Shown piece after piece: positions 49,288 to 59,688 of a stretch of 64,000 bases of DNA (positions are counted from its first letter, which is position 1; every line of letters begins with the position of its first letter). The DNA lies in contig NZ_CP121015.1 of the NCBI RefSeq assembly GCF_041468085.1, positions 124,001 through 188,000 on the forward strand, written 5' to 3'. Position numbers and translations under genes: made by a program. Below the pieces are notes generated by a model, which did no database searches, was not told where the DNA came from, and saw only the letters and a list, made by a program, of their open reading frames with translations. The stretch is from Tistrella mobilis (GTDB taxonomy: Bacteria; Pseudomonadota; Alphaproteobacteria; Tistrellales; Tistrellaceae).

Positions 49288-49449
49288 GCCGGACGGCGAG
49301 GGGGTAACCTCGTGGAAACGCTATCTCATTGATAATCTTAAGAAATAAGTCTGGATGAAACGAGATGCATAACTGGTTATGCAAAAGGCCCGGACCCGAC
49401 GGAAATCGGGCGTTTCGGAGACCTCTTGACAAGGGGTTGGAAGGGGGGA

Positions 49450-49628
49450 GTTTGAAGCCATGACCATTTGCTCCGGTCATGGAAACAGACCTTTTCAAGG
49501 GAAGTCTCAACTTCAGCCATGCTATGTTTGAAGCCATGACCATTTGCTCCGGTCATGGAAACTTGGTGCCGGTCTGAACGACGTCGTACACGTTTGAAGC
49601 CATGACCATTTGCTCCGGTCATGGAAAC
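49450..49628 (+). CRISPR. Short CRISPR-like array, three identical 37-bp repeats
   Basis: Repeats at 49450-49486, 49526-49562 and 49592-49628 are identical. Each begins GTTTGAAG, contains an 8-bp stem (CCATGACC / GGTCATGG) around a nine-base loop and ends AAAC. Two unrelated spacers of 39 bases (49487-49525) and 29 bases (49563-49591) separate them. Repeat length, internal hairpin and GTTT...AAAC ends are typical of CRISPR; the unequal spacer lengths and absence of cas genes in the window are not. It could be an orphan array or another clustered hairpin repeat. Confidence 0.6.
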
Positions 49629-49633
49629 CCCGC

Positions 49634-49652
49634 AACCCGGTCTTCCCGGGTT
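49634..49652. other. Hairpin after the repeat array
   Basis: AACCCGG and CCGGGTT form a 7-bp stem around five bases, starting six bases after the last array repeat. No T-run follows, so terminator function is uncertain. Confidence 0.35.
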
Positions 49653-49737
49653 GTCGATCGATTCGGCCCTTTGACCATCCGCGCGCCGCGCCGTTGATGT
49701 CCGGCGCTGTCGCTGCCAGGACCTCCACACCCTCACC

Positions 49738-49768
49738 ACCGTCATCCCGGCGAAGGCCGGGATCCAGG
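49738..49768 (+). repeat. REP element, left copy
   Basis: 31 bases containing the hairpin ATCCCGGCGAAGGCCGGGAT, a repeat type common between genes in alphaproteobacteria. It is the exact reverse complement of 49887-49917. Confidence 0.8.
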
Positions 49769-49886
49769 TTTGTCCCCGCGTGAAGACTGCCGGACGAACT
49801 GTGCTCGCCCCGGCAGGGGGCCATTTTTCTGGCCGACACGGGCGCTGTCGCAAACCAGCCCTTCGTCTTTCCTGTGGAAGCCTACC

Positions 49887-49917
49887 TGGATCCCGGCCTT
49901 CGCCGGGATGACGGTAG
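49887..49917 (-). repeat. REP element, right copy (inverted)
   Basis: Exact inverted copy of 49738-49768, 118 bases away. Together the two could fold into one long cruciform. The 49769-49886 stretch between them holds no gene. No RAYT transposase is visible in the window. Confidence 0.8.
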
Positions 49918-50012
49918 AGGGGGCGTGCAGTGGGGTGGCGAGGTTTGGATCGGACAGGGGCGCCGGAGGGTGGGCCGGCCCCTGTCCCGCACGGGCCGAA
50001 GCTCCGGACTGG

Positions 50013-52754
<2,742 letters not shown>

Positions 52755-52764
52755 GATCTTCCGT

Positions 52765-52812
52765 GCCTTCTGCCCATTCGGCCTTCTGCCCATTCGGCCT
52801 TCTGCCCGTTCG
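52765..52812 (-). repeat. 16-bp tandem repeat, three copies, upstream of treY
   Basis: GCCTTCTGCCCATTCG occurs at 52765-52780 and 52781-52796, with a one-base variant at 52797-52812. It starts 11 bases before the treY start, in the leader region, where copy-number changes could alter translation. Confidence 0.85.
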
Positions 52813-52921
52813 GCCGCTGAGACGCGGCCCTCTGGCGGGGCGTCAACCGGCGCGCGGGCGTCCTGTTCCGTCAGACCGGCCGGACGGGGGCTTGGAAAAG
52901 CAGGCGGGCTATGAAGGACGG

Positions 52922-53041
52922 ATGATTCTGATCGCCGGCGTCGCGATCGATGCCTGGCCGATCGTCGTCGCCGACCGGTCGATCCGGCGCACCGTCCGGG
53001 TCGTCTACGGCTGGACCGGCGCCTGCGGGCACACCCACTGA
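52922..53041 (+). CDS. Possible 39-aa peptide of unknown function
   Basis: ATG 52922 with GAAGGACGG directly before it opens a 39-codon frame (MILIAGVAIDAWPIVVADRS, then VVYGWTGACGHTH). It lies between treY (divergent) and the first GNAT gene (convergent, overlap 37 bases). Hydrophobic start and a short C-terminal segment with Thr and Cys invite comparison with a peptide precursor for the nearby lanthipeptide synthetase, but there is no recognisable leader. Chance ORF is quite possible. Confidence 0.3.
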   Translation: MILIAGVAIDAWPIVVADRSIRRTVRVVYGWTGACGHTH

Positions 53042-53985
53042 TCAAAACTGTCCACCACCCGCAACCCCGCCCGTTCCAGCATGCGGCGTGACGCGGCATT
53101 GCCGGCATCGGCAAAGGCGGTGATCGCCTGGCGGCCATGGGTCCAGGCATGGGTGATCATCTCGCGGCAGATCAGGTCGGCGGCGCCGGAGCCCCAGTGG
53201 CGGCGCAGGCAGGCGCATTCGCTGCCGAGCAGGCCGTCATGGGCCGGGGTGAAGAGGATATAGCCGGCGAGGTCGGGGCCGCGACCGGTCATGATCAGGC
53301 CGCTTCCCGGGGCATCCAGATTGGCGCGGATCACCTGCCCTGTCATCCCGGCACCATTGCCGCGGGCGCCGAAGCAGCGGTTGTGGATATGGGCGACCTG
53401 GTCCAGCAGCCGGCCGGTCTCCGGCGCATCGGCATCGGCGGCCGTGATCAGACGGGTGGCGTAGCCGCGGGCCTCTGCCCGGCCGGCATGGGGGGCCTCG
53501 TCCGGTTGCAGGGGGGCCGGGGCGCGGTGATAGCGCAGGCGGCCCGTGCATTGCTCGAACCCCCGGGCCCGGAGCAGGCCCGCCGGCTCCGTCCGGCCGG
53601 GGAGCGGGTTGTAGCGGTAGTCGCAGACGTTGTCCGGCTCGCCGGCTTCTCGTGTCAGGGCCTGGTCGAGACAGGCGGCCAGCGCCCCGGCATCATCGGC
53701 CGGGCACCAGATCAGCAGGTTGACGATGCCGCGGCCGTCGTGCCGGCGGGTGCGGGCGCTGGTCAGCACCGCGCGCAACCGGCCGTCCAGATGCCAGAAT
53801 TCGTCGCGGACCGGGTCTTCCGTCCGGGTGTTGCGGATGACCAGACGTTCGGCATAGCCGGGTTCGGCGGCCATCCGGCGCGTGTCGGGGTCGGCATGGG
53901 CGGCGAGGAAGGCTGCAAGCGTGGCGGCAGTCTCGGCCGTAAGCGGGGTGAAGGTTCCATGAGGGTAAACCGCCATCGGCGTCAT
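53005..53985 (-). CDS. Tandem-GNAT acyltransferase 1 of lanthipeptide locus
   Basis: 326-aa acyl-CoA-dependent N-acyltransferase from ATG 53985 (MTPMAVYPHG; ATG 53976 is possible). Length suggests two GNAT folds; the C-terminal one has the GSGLIMTGRGPDLAGYILF strand and the acyl-CoA loop RRHWGSGAADLICREM, with FADAGNAASRRMLERAGLR at the end. It is divergent from the LanM gene (85-base gap) and clearly paralogous to the protein at 57243 (shared IHNR..GARG, PGSGLI, AG.ILF, NAASRR). Probable role: acylating the modified peptide or giving self-resistance. The precursor has no Lys, so a side-chain Lys target is unlikely. Confidence 0.82.
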   Translation of the reverse strand: MTPMAVYPHGTFTPLTAETAATLAAFLAAHADPDTRRMAAEPGYAERLVIRNTRTEDPVRDEFWHLDGRLRAVLTSARTRRHDGRGIVNLLIWCPADDAGALAACLDQALTREAGEPDNVCDYRYNPLPGRTEPAGLLRARGFEQCTGRLRYHRAPAPLQPDEAPHAGRAEARGYATRLITAADADAPETGRLLDQVAHIHNRCFGARGNGAGMTGQVIRANLDAPGSGLIMTGRGPDLAGYILFTPAHDGLLGSECACLRRHWGSGAADLICREMITHAWTHGRQAITAFADAGNAASRRMLERAGLRVVDSFDQWVCPQAPVQP

Positions 53986-54070
53986 GATCCCGGGTCTGCT
54001 GCAGGGAAGGGCCGATCCTGAGTATATGATCGCCACGCCCTGCCAACCACGAGATGGATACCGGGATGTG

Positions 54071-57000
54071 ATGGCCGTTGACCTGGACTGGCCCGGCCTG
54101 GCCGCTGCCGCGGCCAGCCTCGACGAACGTCTGTCGGGCGGTTTCGACCCCGTCGATGCCCCGGACGCGGCGGCGCGGGCCGCGGCGGCGCTGGATCTCT
54201 GGGTCGATGCGGCGACATCGGGCGATCGGGCGCGGTTCGCCCGCATGCTGACCCGTCGGGGCCTGACGCTTGAGGCCGTGCTGCCGCTGCTGGGACCGGT
54301 ACGGCTGAAGGCGGGGCGCGCCTTGCCCGGCTGGATCGATCAGGCCCGGCCGCTGCTGGCGGCGCTGATCGGCGGGCAGGATGGCGGCCGGCCCTGCCCG
54401 GTTGCGGCCTGGGACGAGATCCCCTTTGCCGGGCTGCTCTGGCCGGCGGTGGTGGAGGCGCGCCGGGCCCGGGGCGAACCGCCTGTGGGGCTGATCACCG
54501 ATGTGGCGCTGGCGGCGCTGGACATCGCGCTGCTGCGTGGCCTGGCCGAGGTGACCGGCCAGAGCCTGTTCGAAAGTTTCGATTTCTACCGCCGCGCCGG
54601 CGGCGGGCCGGCGGAGCTGATGCCCGCGGGGGCGCCGGAGGGCTGCGGGCTGGTCGCAGGCTTTGCCGCCGCCCTGCGCGAAGGGCCGCTGCTGAACCTG
54701 ATCGCCGCCCGGCCGGTGATGCTGCGCCTGGCGGCGACGATCCGCGGCCAGTGGATTGCCGCGACCGGCGATTTTCTGGCACGGCTGGCGGCGGATCGGG
54801 ACCGGCTCGACGGTCTGATCGGCCGCGGGGCCGGGCGGGTGGCCGCGATCGCAACCGAGCTGTCGGACCCGCATGAGGGCGGGCGGCGGGTGATGGCGCT
54901 GACCTTCGAAAACGGCGCCCGCCTGGTGTGGAAGCCGCGATCGCTGGCCGCCGAGGCCGCCTGGCACGATCTGGTGCAGTGGTGTGCGGCCAGGGGCGCG
55001 CCGGTCAGGCTGGGGGCCGCCCCGGTGCTGGAATGCGGCAGCCATGGCTGGATGGGCTTCGTGCCCCAGGCGCCTGCCTTGACCGCGGCAGAGGCGCCGG
55101 AATTCTGGCGCCGGGCCGGCGGGCTGCTGGCGGTGATGCATCTGCTGCGCGGCAGCGACCTGCATCACGAGAACATCCACATTCACGACGGCGTGCCGGT
55201 GCCGGTGGATCTTGAGGCGATGCTGCAGCCGGATCTTGCCCTGGTGCCCGAGGCGGTGCCCGTGCTGCGCGCCGACCAGGCGGCCCGGCGCCGGCTGGAG
55301 GGCTCGGTGCTGGCGGTGGGGCTGCTCCCGCGGGAACAGCGGCTGGCCGGGCGGCCGGTGCGGATGGGCGCGCTGGCCCCGGTGGGCGAAGAGACCGTGC
55401 GGCTGACCGGGTGGACGGCGGTCAATCGCGACGCCATGGCCTTCGAGGCGCAGACCGTGACCCGGCCGACCGCCGGCATCCCGATCACCATCGACGGCCG
55501 GCCGGCGATGCCGGGGGCGGGGGCGGCGGATCTGGTCGCGGGCTATCGCGCGATGATCGACTTTCTGGCCGGAAACCGCCGCGAACTGCTGGCGGCAGAG
55601 GGGCCGCTTGCCGGTTTCGCCGCCGCCCGCATCCGCCATGTGCTGCGCCCGACCAGCTATTACGAGCAGCTGCGCCAGGCGGCGCGCCACCCCGGCGCCC
55701 AGACCGACGGCATCGCCTGGAGCCGCCATTTCGAACGCCCGATCCGGACGGCGCGCTGGGATCTGGGCGATGGACCGGGCGAGGATGCCGGCTGGGACCT
55801 GCCTGGCGCTGAACGCACCGCGCTGGCCCGCGACGACGTGCCGGTCTTCACCGGCATCGGCGCTACCGATGGTTGTTTCGCCGACGGGGCGGAGGTGGCG
55901 AAGGGCCTGCTGGAGCCGGCAGTGCTGCCGCGCCTGGCGGCCCGGCTGGACCGGATCTGCGCCGAGCTGGACATGCATACGGGCCTGATCCGCCAGGCGA
56001 TGACCGGCGCCGATCTGCCGGTGTTGCCGCCGTCGCGGCCCTGGACGGAGGCTGCGGGCGGTTTCGATCCGGCGGCGGCCCGGCGGATGGTGGATGCCAT
56101 CGCGGGCCGGCTGGCGGAAGATGCGATCCGCGCCGGCGGGGCGGCGGCCTGGATCGGCACGCGGATCTCGACGGATGGCGAAGCGCTGAAGCCGGCAGTT
56201 CTGGGCGATGATCTTTACGACGGCCGCATCGGCATCGCCCTGTTCCTGGCCGGTGCGGCGGCGACGGATGCGGCGGGCCGCAAGGTGCTGGGCGGGCTGG
56301 CGCTGGAGGCCCTGGCGCCGCTGCGCCACCGGCTGGCGGCGGGGCTGCCCGAAGCGGCGGACGGCCTGCATGGCATCGGCGGGTTCGACGGATGGGGCGG
56401 GGTGGTCTATGGGCTGACCCGCATCGCCGGCCTGCTGGACCGGCCGGATCTGCTGGAGGATGCCCGCCATGCGGCGGCCCGGATCACGCCCCAGGCCATC
56501 GCCGCCGACCGGGTGTTCGACATGATCGGCGGCGCGGCGGGGGCGATCTGCGGGCTGCTCGCGCTTTATCGCGCAACCGGGGATGACGCGGTTCTGGCGC
56601 GCGCGGTCGCCTGCGGCCGTCACATTCCGGCCGACGGGCGCGCCGGCTGGGCGGGGGTGGCGGGCCGTCCGCTCGCCGGCCAGTCGCATGGCGCGGCCGG
56701 CATCGTCCAGGCCCTGGCGGCGCTGGCCGCGGCGACGGGGGAGGCGGGCTTTGCCGAAACCGCGCGCCAGGGCCTCGCCTTCGAGACCGGCTTGTTCGAT
56801 GCCGGGCGCGGCAACTGGCCCGACCTGCGCCGCCCGGACCGGATCACCTTTCCGGTGCAATGGTGCCACGGCGCCACCGGCATCGGCTTCGGGCGGCTCG
56901 CGGCCCTGGCCGTTCTGGACGATGGCGTGCTGGACGACGGCGCGGCGGCGCGGGATCTGGACCATGCCATCGCCTGCAGCTGCAACACCGCCGACGGCGG

Positions 57001-57268
57001 GCGCGACAATCTGTGCTGCGGCCAGGCCGGGCGGCTGTCGCTGCTGATCCAGGCGGCGCGGGCGCGGGGGGATGCGGCGCTGATGCAGCTGGCCGACCGG
57101 CGGCTGGCGGCCTGGCTGGCGCGCGCCGGCACGCCCGACGGCTTTGCGCTGGCCGGCGCCACGCCGCATCTCCGCCCCGGGCTGATGCAGGGGCTGGCGG
57201 GGGTGGGGCAGGTGCTGCTGGAACGGCTCTGCCCCCGGCTGATCACGCCGGTGCTGGCCCTTGAATGA
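54071..57268 (+). CDS. lanM: Class II lanthipeptide synthetase (LanM), CCG zinc site
   Basis: 1065-aa bifunctional enzyme that phosphorylates and dehydrates Ser/Thr of a precursor and cyclises Cys onto the product. ATG 54071 has GGGA upstream; the frame is open further up without a family sequence. N-terminal LanM dehydratase (about 100-650): LVWKPRSLAAEA (ATP-binding Lys about 286), GSDLHHENIHIHDG (about 360-373) and PVDLEAML. C-terminal LanC-like cyclase (about 690-1060): DGLHGIGGFDGWGGVVYGL, SHGAAGIVQAL, WCHGATGIG (Cys 932) and LCCGQAGRL (Cys 982, 983). The Cys-Cys-Gly ligand set, instead of Cys-His-Gly, is that of ProcM-like synthetases noted for slow, substrate-tolerant cyclisation. No LanT/C39 exporter is near. 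A precursor gene lies at 58428. Confidence 0.93.
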   Translation: MAVDLDWPGLAAAAASLDERLSGGFDPVDAPDAAARAAAALDLWVDAATSGDRARFARMLTRRGLTLEAVLPLLGPVRLKAGRALPGWIDQARPLLAALIGGQDGGRPCPVAAWDEIPFAGLLWPAVVEARRARGEPPVGLITDVALAALDIALLRGLAEVTGQSLFESFDFYRRAGGGPAELMPAGAPEGCGLVAGFAAALREGPLLNLIAARPVMLRLAATIRGQWIAATGDFLARLAADRDRLDGLIGRGAGRVAAIATELSDPHEGGRRVMALTFENGARLVWKPRSLAAEAAWHDLVQWCAARGAPVRLGAAPVLECGSHGWMGFVPQAPALTAAEAPEFWRRAGGLLAVMHLLRGSDLHHENIHIHDGVPVPVDLEAMLQPDLALVPEAVPVLRADQAARRRLEGSVLAVGLLPREQRLAGRPVRMGALAPVGEETVRLTGWTAVNRDAMAFEAQTVTRPTAGIPITIDGRPAMPGAGAADLVAGYRAMIDFLAGNRRELLAAEGPLAGFAAARIRHVLRPTSYYEQLRQAARHPGAQTDGIAWSRHFERPIRTARWDLGDGPGEDAGWDLPGAERTALARDDVPVFTGIGATDGCFADGAEVAKGLLEPAVLPRLAARLDRICAELDMHTGLIRQAMTGADLPVLPPSRPWTEAAGGFDPAAARRMVDAIAGRLAEDAIRAGGAAAWIGTRISTDGEALKPAVLGDDLYDGRIGIALFLAGAAATDAAGRKVLGGLALEALAPLRHRLAAGLPEAADGLHGIGGFDGWGGVVYGLTRIAGLLDRPDLLEDARHAAARITPQAIAADRVFDMIGGAAGAICGLLALYRATGDDAVLARAVACGRHIPADGRAGWAGVAGRPLAGQSHGAAGIVQALAALAAATGEAGFAETARQGLAFETGLFDAGRGNWPDLRRPDRITFPVQWCHGATGIGFGRLAALAVLDDGVLDDGAAARDLDHAIACSCNTADGGRDNLCCGQAGRLSLLIQAARARGDAALMQLADRRLAAWLARAGTPDGFALAGATPHLRPGLMQGLAGVGQVLLERLCPRLITPVLALE

Positions 57269-58235
57269 CGGCGGGTCCGGGGAACATCTCCACCCCGGCC
57301 CCGATCCGGCATTCCCAGAGATGATGTTCGGCGATCAGCGCCATGCCGGCGCGGTCCATCGCGCGGCGTGATGCGGCGTTGGTGACGTCGGCACAGGCCA
57401 CGACGTCCAGCCCGCGCGGCGCCGAGACCCGCTCGGCCATCAGCCGGCACATGGCGTCGACGGCGCCGCTTCGCCAATGGGCGCGGGCCAGACAGGCCTC
57501 GATCACCAGAATGCTGCCCTCCATCTGCTGGAACAGAATATGGCCGGCGATCTCGCCGCCCCGCCGGGCGACGATCAGCCCGCTTCCCGGCTGTGACAGA
57601 CGGCCCTGCACCACATCCGCCGTCCAGTCGGCCACCGACCCGCGCGCGCCGAGGGTACGGTTGTGGATGGCGGCCACCCGGTCCGCCACCGCCTGATCCG
57701 GCGGCTGTGCCGGATCGTCGAACAGCGCAAGTCCATAGCCGGCGTCGAGCGCCTGATCCGCCAGAACGAATTCCCCCGGCCGGGGCGGGCCGGCCGGGCG
57801 GCGGTACTCGCAAAGCCCCGGGATGCGGGTGAAGCCCCGGGCGGCGAGCCGCGCGGCCGGGGTCGGCTGGTGGGTCTGTTCCGTGATCCGGTAAAGCCGC
57901 GCCGCCGGGGCGATCCGGTCTTCCCGGTCCAGAAACACCTCCAGACAGGCGTCCGCCGCCGCAAGCCCGCCGCTGGCAGTCAGGATCTGCGCCGAGACGA
58001 TGATGCAGCCGTCATGGCGCGGCGCCCGCACCAGGGTCACCGCCGCCGCCGGGGCCTGGGGGTCGCCCTGCAGCCAGGCTTCGGCGCCCTGCCGGTCCAG
58101 AAACAGCGATCTGAGGTCGGTTTTCGCCAGATAATCCCGCACATCCGGGGCTGCCTTGGCCATGAGGAAAGCGGCGAAGGCCGGCAGCGTGGTGTCGTCG
58201 ACGCGGGTGAGGGGGAGGTCGTTCATGCGGGTCAT
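57243..58235 (-). CDS. Tandem-GNAT acyltransferase 2 of lanthipeptide locus
   Basis: 330-aa paralogue of the protein at 53005, from ATG 58235 (GGATGGCGG before it). C-terminal GNAT motifs: IHNRTLGARGSVADWTADVV, PGSGLIVARRGGEIAGHILF, acyl-CoA loop RAHWRSGAVDAMCRLM and VTNAASRRAMDRAGM. The N-terminal half is GNAT-like but more divergent. Its 3' end overlaps the convergent lanM by 26 bases and its 5' end faces the precursor gene, 193 bases away. Keeping two copies around the synthetase argues for a dedicated role in maturation or immunity; which is unknown. Confidence 0.82.
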   Translation of the reverse strand: MTRMNDLPLTRVDDTTLPAFAAFLMAKAAPDVRDYLAKTDLRSLFLDRQGAEAWLQGDPQAPAAAVTLVRAPRHDGCIIVSAQILTASGGLAAADACLEVFLDREDRIAPAARLYRITEQTHQPTPAARLAARGFTRIPGLCEYRRPAGPPRPGEFVLADQALDAGYGLALFDDPAQPPDQAVADRVAAIHNRTLGARGSVADWTADVVQGRLSQPGSGLIVARRGGEIAGHILFQQMEGSILVIEACLARAHWRSGAVDAMCRLMAERVSAPRGLDVVACADVTNAASRRAMDRAGMALIAEHHLWECRIGAGVEMFPGPAVIQGPAPA

Positions 58236-58427
58236 CCGCCATCCTGCCGTGGTGCCTCTCCACCCGATCATGCCGGGTTGAGCGGGCGGGGCGGGCGCGG
58301 CAGAGGCGGGGCGGTAAACCGCCGTCGCCCGCCCGCCATCCCGACGCTGCGGCGGGGCGGGTCGTGACCGATGATCGGGGCGCGTCCGGGCGTACAGCCC
58401 GGCGCCGGGTTCAGACTTTCAGGAGCG

Positions 58428-58718
58428 ATGATGATGCAGACCACGACCGACATGATGGCCGCCTGGCGCCAGACCGGCGGCGCGCTGCCCGCCGCCAGCC
58501 TCACCACCGGTGCCGACGAGCCCCTGGCGGCCGGCCCCTATTTCACCGCCACCAATGGCCGGGGTTGCATTGATGCCGATGCATCTGTTTCTGCCGCGGC
58601 AGTGACCTTCCGCGTGCCCGGCTGCGTGGCCGAGGATTGCATCGATGTCGATGCATCTGTTTCCGCCGCCGCGATCAGCTGGCATGGCGGCGTATGCCGC
58701 CCCGCGGGCGCTGCCTGA
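58428..58718 (+). CDS. Putative lanthipeptide precursor with duplicated core
   Basis: Up to 96 aa from one of three consecutive ATGs (58428, 58431, 58434) behind AGGAG. The first 45 residues are a Cys-free leader (MMQTTTDMMAAWRQTGGALP, then ADEPLAAG, a possible cleavage site). Residues 47-94 are two 24-residue units: CIDADASVSAAAVTF...C...AED and CIDVDASVSAAAISW...C...RPAG. Four Cys at 47, 66, 71 and 90 keep exact 24-residue spacing, with Ser/Thr for up to four thioether rings. There is no Lys. Position next to LanM and two GNATs supports precursor function. I know no named lanthipeptide with this core. Confidence 0.75.
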   Translation: MMMQTTTDMMAAWRQTGGALPAASLTTGADEPLAAGPYFTATNGRGCIDADASVSAAAVTFRVPGCVAEDCIDVDASVSAAAISWHGGVCRPAGAA

Positions 58719-58836
58719 CCGGATCGCCCGCCGGCCCGACGACGGCACCGGCCGTCTGTCGGGCCGCTGCCCCGATTGCGCCGTCCCCGCCCGCCTGCCA
58801 GGATCGGGATCCACCCCATCCGGAGGGCCGGCATCC

Positions 58837-59007
58837 ATGACCGAGGCGCGTAAGGCGAAGCTGAAGGCACTGCATGAGACCATCCAGGCCGCCATTGCCG
58901 AGGGCGACGGTGTCGGCGAAGAGGAGATGGATCGCCTGCTGGATGCCGAAGAGGCGCGGCTGCGCAAGGCGCCGGCACGAACGGCAGCAGGTCCGGCAGG
59001 CAGGTAG
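58837..59007 (+). CDS. ParD C-terminal-like fragment
   Basis: 56-aa ORF; ATG 58837 has CGGAGGG nine bases upstream. The start TEARKAKLKALHETIQAAIA EGD matches the second half of the ParD at 59099 (REARLKALRDTIQAAIAEGG), but the N-terminal DNA-binding domain is missing. It is either a decayed parD copy or a small stand-alone anti-toxin peptide. No toxin gene follows. Confidence 0.6.
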   Translation: MTEARKAKLKALHETIQAAIAEGDGVGEEEMDRLLDAEEARLRKAPARTAAGPAGR

Positions 59008-59098
59008 GCGCAAGGGGCTTGCGGTTCGATGCTATTAATTGTGCAAAAACTGACATCTTGTTAGGATTGAAGACCAATCCTCCGGAGGGTCAGCTCCC

Positions 59099-59350
59099 AT
59101 GAACGTGTCGATCGGTGCGCGCTGGGAAAGTTTCGTCGACAGCGTGGTTGAGGAAGGCCGCTATGCCTCGGCCAGTGAGGTGGTGCGCGAAGGCCTGCGC
59201 CTGGTGGAAGAGCGCGAGGCCAGGCTGAAGGCGCTACGCGACACCATTCAGGCGGCGATCGCCGAAGGCGGAGAAAACAGCGCTGCTGATGCCCGCCGGG
59301 CAATCGCTGCGGCGGTGGCGGAGATCGGATCCGGTCAGGGCTCACGCTGA
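59099..59350 (+). CDS. parD: ParD antitoxin
   Basis: 83-aa type II antitoxin: MNVSIGARWESFVDSVVEEG then YASASEVVREGLRLVEERE is the classic ParD ribbon-helix-helix N-terminus. CCGGAGGG lies upstream of ATG 59099. The toxin gene starts with the base after its stop codon. Expected to autorepress the pair and neutralise ParE. Confidence 0.92.
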   Translation: MNVSIGARWESFVDSVVEEGRYASASEVVREGLRLVEEREARLKALRDTIQAAIAEGGENSAADARRAIAAAVAEIGSGQGSR

Positions 59351-59665
59351 GTGCCGCGCCTGATTCTGTTGACCCCAGCCGTGCGGGAATTAGCGGCGAT
59401 CGCGGCTTATGTGATGCAGCGAAGCCAGGATGCGGCCATGGCCGAAGCCTTCGCCGCTGATCTGGTGATGAAGTGCGAGCATCTGGCCAGCCTGCCCGGC
59501 CTGATGGGCCGGCCCCGGCCCGAGCTGGCCGCCGGCCTGCGCAGCTTTGTCCATCGCGGCTATGTCATCTTCTTCCGCTACATCGATGACCGGTTCGAGG
59601 TGGTGACCGTGCTGGAAGGCCATCGCGACATCGACGGGCATTTTTTCGAAGAGCTGCCGCTCTGA
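59351..59665 (+). CDS. parE: ParE toxin (intact)
   Basis: 104-aa toxin from GTG 59351: LILLTPAVRELAAIAAYVMQ, FAADLVMKCEHLASLPGLMG and FVHRGYVIFFRYIDDRFEVV, ending EGHRDIDGHFFEELPL. Typical of ParE gyrase-targeting toxins and full length, unlike the two frameshifted copies at 29166 and 41603. Translationally coupled to parD. Confidence 0.92.
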   Translation: MPRLILLTPAVRELAAIAAYVMQRSQDAAMAEAFAADLVMKCEHLASLPGLMGRPRPELAAGLRSFVHRGYVIFFRYIDDRFEVVTVLEGHRDIDGHFFEELPL

Positions 59666-59688
59666 GGGCGCGTCTGGCCGCAGCCCTG

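Larger units (their letters stand above)
49288..50012. other. Gene-free region holding array and REP pair
   Basis: 725 bases between the esterase and treY stops/ends. Bases 49310-49380 are A+T-rich; the CRISPR-like array, a hairpin and two REP elements follow. Open frames across the repeats are translations of the repeat itself and are not genes. Confidence 0.7.

Noticed and set aside
49322-49340. Possible Fur site (ATTGATAATCTT)
   Set aside because: Only about 11 of 19 positions match and no gene start lies downstream on either strand within a sensible distance.
49377-49853. Open frame through the repeat array
   Set aside because: Its peptide simply repeats the translation of the hairpin repeat (SMTGANGHGFK); no gene-like sequence.
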